Origin: Bacteroidales bacterium UBA1628
GTDB taxonomy: Bacteria > Bacteroidota > Bacteroidia > Bacteroidales > UBA932
DNA length: 14,883 bases
Assembly: GCA_002321335.1 (NCBI GenBank)
Contig: DCMG01000003.1
Coordinates: 42,978 to 57,860, forward strand
Direction: 5' to 3'
Each line of letters starts with the position of its first letter. Position 1 is the stretch's first letter. The notes beneath the pieces were generated by a model. It did not search any database. It saw only the letters and a program-made list of their open reading frames with translations, and was not told where the DNA came from. A program made the position numbers and the translations under genes. Shown here in pieces: positions 12,601-14,883 of this stretch.

Positions 12601-14418
12601 CTATATCGGGAGAGTTTTCTGACGGAGCCAGGCGGCGACTTCCTGGGAGAGGCGTGGGGATAGGGTGCGGTAAACTCGCTCGTTGTAGGCATTGAGCCAG
12701 TCGATTTCGGAGCGGTCGAGGAGGTCTTTCAGCAGAATAGAGGTGTCGAAATGACAGAGAGTCAGTGGCTCAAAACGAAGCCAGTGGCCGAAATCATTTT
12801 CACCTGCATCGACACAAAGAATAAGGTTCTCGTGACGGATGCCGAATTTGCCTTCCCGGTATATTCCCGGCTCGTCACTGGTGATCATTCCCGGAAGAAT
12901 GGCCTGACGGTTGAAGTTCTGGCGAATATCCTGCGGCCCTTCGTGGACATTAAGATAGAAACCGACACCGTGGCCGGTTCCGTGGCCGAAATTGCGCTTG
13001 GCGTTCCATAGCGGCTCACGGGCCAATACATCCAATTGACAACCAGCGGTTCCCTTAGGGAAAACAGCCTTGGACAAGGCTATATGGCCTTTCAAGACCA
13101 ATGTGTAGTCCTCCTTCTCCAGTTGCGAACAAGGTCCAAGCGGAATTGTTCTGGTGATGTCTGTGGTTCCGAACAAGTACTGCCCTCCGGAATCGCACAG
13201 GTAAAGCCCCTCGGCGTAAATCTCAGCCGAACCCTCCTCTGGTGTGACGTAGTGAGGCAGAGCCGCGTTCGGGCCGTAAGCGGAGATTGTCTCGAAACTC
13301 TCGCCACGGAACCCTTCGATTTCCGAACGAAGCTCGTGCAACTTCAACGAGGCTTCATATTCATTGATCGCATCGCCCGCCTCGACGGACGTCTGCAACC
13401 AGTGGAGGAAACGCTCCATGGCGATGCCGTCCTCAAGGTGCGCCTCTTTCATTCCAGTGATCTCCACATCGTTCTTGACGGATTTGCGTAATCCGACCGG
13501 GGAGGTGCCGAAGACGATAGACTGTGGCGAATTGTCCTTCAAAATACTGTACAGATTGTAATTCAAAGTCGTCGGATCAACAAACAGAGTCTCGATGTAA
13601 CTGCCGTCCACAAGGTTTGAAAGTGCGGTTTCCACATCAGAATATTCTTGAATGTTCACTCCGTCCGCAATCAGCTCGTGGAAACTGTCCTCGGTCTCGT
13701 CATCCTCATCAGGTGTTGGACCTTTACGTGCAAACCAAAGCACATTGTCTTGAGTGACAAGCAGGTACGACATCACAACAGGATTGTAAGCCACATCTTG
13801 TCCACGGACATTCAGCATCCAGGCAATCTCATCCAAAGCCGTGAGAAGAATCGCATCGTAGCCTTTTTCCGCCAACCATTTACGCAGCCAACGGATTTTC
13901 TGCTCCCTTGACCAGCCGACCTGCTCAGGGCCAAGTGTAATGATTGGAGTCTGAGGAATCTCCGGACGGTCTGTCCACAAAACTTCCAGCATGTCGGGGA
14001 CGTTGACAAAACGGACCTTCTCCCCAACCGCTTCCTGAATGTCCCTCACGGAAGAAGCTGTCATGCAAAGCCCATCAACCGCTACGCAGGCTTCATCAAA
14101 ATCCGCAAAATGTCCGGCAAGCCATTCAGGAATAAGCACTTGACCAGGAACACGTGTCTTATGCAGCTCAGCTCCAGCCTCCGGAAGCTGCTTCGAAGCC
14201 TGGATGAAATAACGTGTGTCCGTCCAAAGCCCGACATGGTCCTCAGTGATGACCAAATCTCCTTCTCCAGTGTAGCCGGAAAGCCAAGCCACCTGATGCC
14301 AGCGCGCGGCGGAATATTCACTGTTGTGAGGATCATTTCCCGTCACAATGACGGCATCCCACCCCTTCGAGCGCATCATCGCCCTAACAGACTCAATCCT
14401 TTCTTTGAAAATGCTCAT
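12601..14418 (-). CDS. Xaa-Pro aminopeptidase, three-domain M24B type
   Basis: This enzyme removes an N-terminal residue that precedes proline. The product has 605 residues and no signal peptide, so it should act in the cytosol on imported peptides. Two creatinase-like N-terminal domains (about 1-145 and 160-310) precede the pita-bread catalytic domain (about 320-545) and a C-terminal extension (about 546-605), as in the eukaryotic APP1 type. The dinuclear metal ligands are D409 (LCDSGGQY), D420 (GTTDITRT), H483 (GTGHGVG), E516 (SDEPGIY) and E530 (RHENL), with H492 (VHEGP) nearby. The ATG at 14418 is the only plausible start. Together with DPP7 it fits a peptide-based diet. It is convergent with trpB and divergent from the SusC-like gene. 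Confidence 0.95.
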   Translation of the reverse strand: MSIFKERIESVRAMMRSKGWDAVIVTGNDPHNSEYSAARWHQVAWLSGYTGEGDLVITEDHVGLWTDTRYFIQASKQLPEAGAELHKTRVPGQVLIPEWLAGHFADFDEACVAVDGLCMTASSVRDIQEAVGEKVRFVNVPDMLEVLWTDRPEIPQTPIITLGPEQVGWSREQKIRWLRKWLAEKGYDAILLTALDEIAWMLNVRGQDVAYNPVVMSYLLVTQDNVLWFARKGPTPDEDDETEDSFHELIADGVNIQEYSDVETALSNLVDGSYIETLFVDPTTLNYNLYSILKDNSPQSIVFGTSPVGLRKSVKNDVEITGMKEAHLEDGIAMERFLHWLQTSVEAGDAINEYEASLKLHELRSEIEGFRGESFETISAYGPNAALPHYVTPEEGSAEIYAEGLYLCDSGGQYLFGTTDITRTIPLGPCSQLEKEDYTLVLKGHIALSKAVFPKGTAGCQLDVLAREPLWNAKRNFGHGTGHGVGFYLNVHEGPQDIRQNFNRQAILPGMITSDEPGIYREGKFGIRHENLILCVDAGENDFGHWLRFEPLTLCHFDTSILLKDLLDRSEIDWLNAYNERVYRTLSPRLSQEVAAWLRQKTLPI

Positions 14419-14674
14419 TGACTCAAATGGATTATTATGAATATGATTCCAAATACCAATCGTTACAAATATATAGTTTAAACTGAAATAATCCTACAAG
14501 CATCAATGTATCTGTTTTTACAAAAAAAGTAGAAAATTGTATCGATTTATACATTTTCGCATTGATATTTGAAAAAAAATAAATATCTTGTGTCTCTCTT
14601 GGTATAGAATCCGCTTACGTCTGGGCTTCTAGAATCCAGAGAAAATAATAATACAACCAATAAAAACGTACTGT
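14419..14674. other. 256-bp AT-rich divergent intergenic region
   Basis: This region separates the aminopeptidase gene from the receptor gene and has no ORF of note. It holds a perfect minus-strand -7 box (see 14466-14473). A near match on the plus strand, GATATTTG (within 14560-14572), lies about 100 bp before the receptor ATG. No clear full promoter for the receptor was found. No hairpin or riboswitch was recognised. Confidence 0.5.
14466..14473 (-). promoter_or_regulatory. -7 promoter element for the Xaa-Pro aminopeptidase gene
   Basis: On the minus strand this reads TATATTTG, an exact match to TAnnTTTG, 48 bp upstream of the start codon. The -33 position has only CTTG at a 23-bp spacing. 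Confidence 0.45.
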
Positions 14675-14883
14675 ATGAACAAAAAAATCGCAGCAATCCT
14701 TGCTTTGCTTTTTCTAAGCGCAGTTGTCGCCTTTTCTCAAAACATACAGGTCAAAGGAACAGTCACCGACGCAAATGGTGAACCCGTACCTTTCGCCTCT
14801 ATTCAGTTGAAAGGCACAAAAACAGGCACCTCCACGGACGAGAACGGCAGTTACACCTTCACCGCTCCGTCCAATGGAACACT
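14675..14883 (+). CDS. SusC/RagA-like TonB-linked outer-membrane receptor, N-terminal part (runs off the window)
   Basis: Sixty-nine complete codons are visible and the frame is open to the end. The protein begins MNKKIAAILALLFLSAVVAF, a signal peptide with likely cleavage after AFS. From residue 24 it reads as a carboxypeptidase regulatory-like domain, with KGTVTDANGEPVPFASIQLK followed by TGTSTDENGSYTF. This is the usual opening of SusC/RagA-type receptors in Bacteroidota, which import glycans or peptides through the outer membrane with TonB energy. A SusD-like lipoprotein gene would be expected downstream, outside the window. A plain carboxypeptidase-regulatory-domain outer-membrane protein cannot be excluded from this fragment alone. 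Confidence 0.75.
   Translation, partial: MNKKIAAILALLFLSAVVAFSQNIQVKGTVTDANGEPVPFASIQLKGTKTGTSTDENGSYTFTAPSNGT

Overview
The window looks like a chromosomal segment of a Bacteroidota bacterium, probably of the order Bacteroidales. The grounds are an S46 dipeptidyl-peptidase of the DPP7 type, a SusC/RagA-type TonB-linked receptor start, a Bacteroidota-style EF-G paralogue, a di-haem type succinate dehydrogenase cytochrome b, starts without Shine-Dalgarno sequences, tRNA genes without encoded CCA, and promoters that fit the Bacteroides TTTG / TAnnTTTG consensus. Genus cannot be fixed from the sequence. The content is mostly housekeeping. I see no phage, transposase, CRISPR array or recognisable defence system.

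Layout. 1-191 (-): 5' end of an EF-G-like GTPase. 339-542 (-): an unrecognised 67-residue protein. 762-1187 (+): a small XRE-type regulator with a palindromic operator candidate on its promoter; its 3' end overlaps RNase HII (rnhB, 1170-1805, -). 2036-5220 (+): DPP7-like peptidase followed after 5 bp by an Mrp/ApbC-type Fe-S carrier ATPase. 5217-7718 (-): metX (homoserine O-acetyltransferase) followed by a Tat-exported, probably lipidated FAD oxidoreductase, whose stop codon shares a CTAG with the mrp stop. 7719-7930: divergent promoter region. 7931-9912 (+): ispF and a sodium:solute symporter, 2 bp apart.

9914-10938 is the most unusual unit. One consensus promoter precedes tRNA-Gln(CTG), a short intrinsic terminator, a CAT-anticodon tRNA with an altered T-loop, and then, only 27 bp later, a succinate dehydrogenase/fumarate reductase cytochrome b gene. 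That gene ends at a strong terminator, with no flavoprotein or iron-sulfur subunit gene behind it. 11026-12390 (+) encodes a stand-alone TrpB2-type tryptophan synthase beta chain. The convergent gap after it holds a perfect 30-bp inverted repeat and a copy of a dispersed GTCGAAGCG-type repeat. 12601-14418 (-) is a three-domain Xaa-Pro aminopeptidase. 14675 onward (+) is the start of a SusC-like receptor.

Functionally, DPP7, the Xaa-Pro aminopeptidase and the TonB-linked receptor fit a life based partly on peptide and polymer scavenging, as is common in gut or oral Bacteroidales. MetX, TrpB2 and IspF supply methionine, tryptophan and isoprenoid precursors. The items most worth following up are the tRNA-linked orphan sdhC, the 30-bp hairpin, the T-loop variant tRNA and the operator of the XRE gene.
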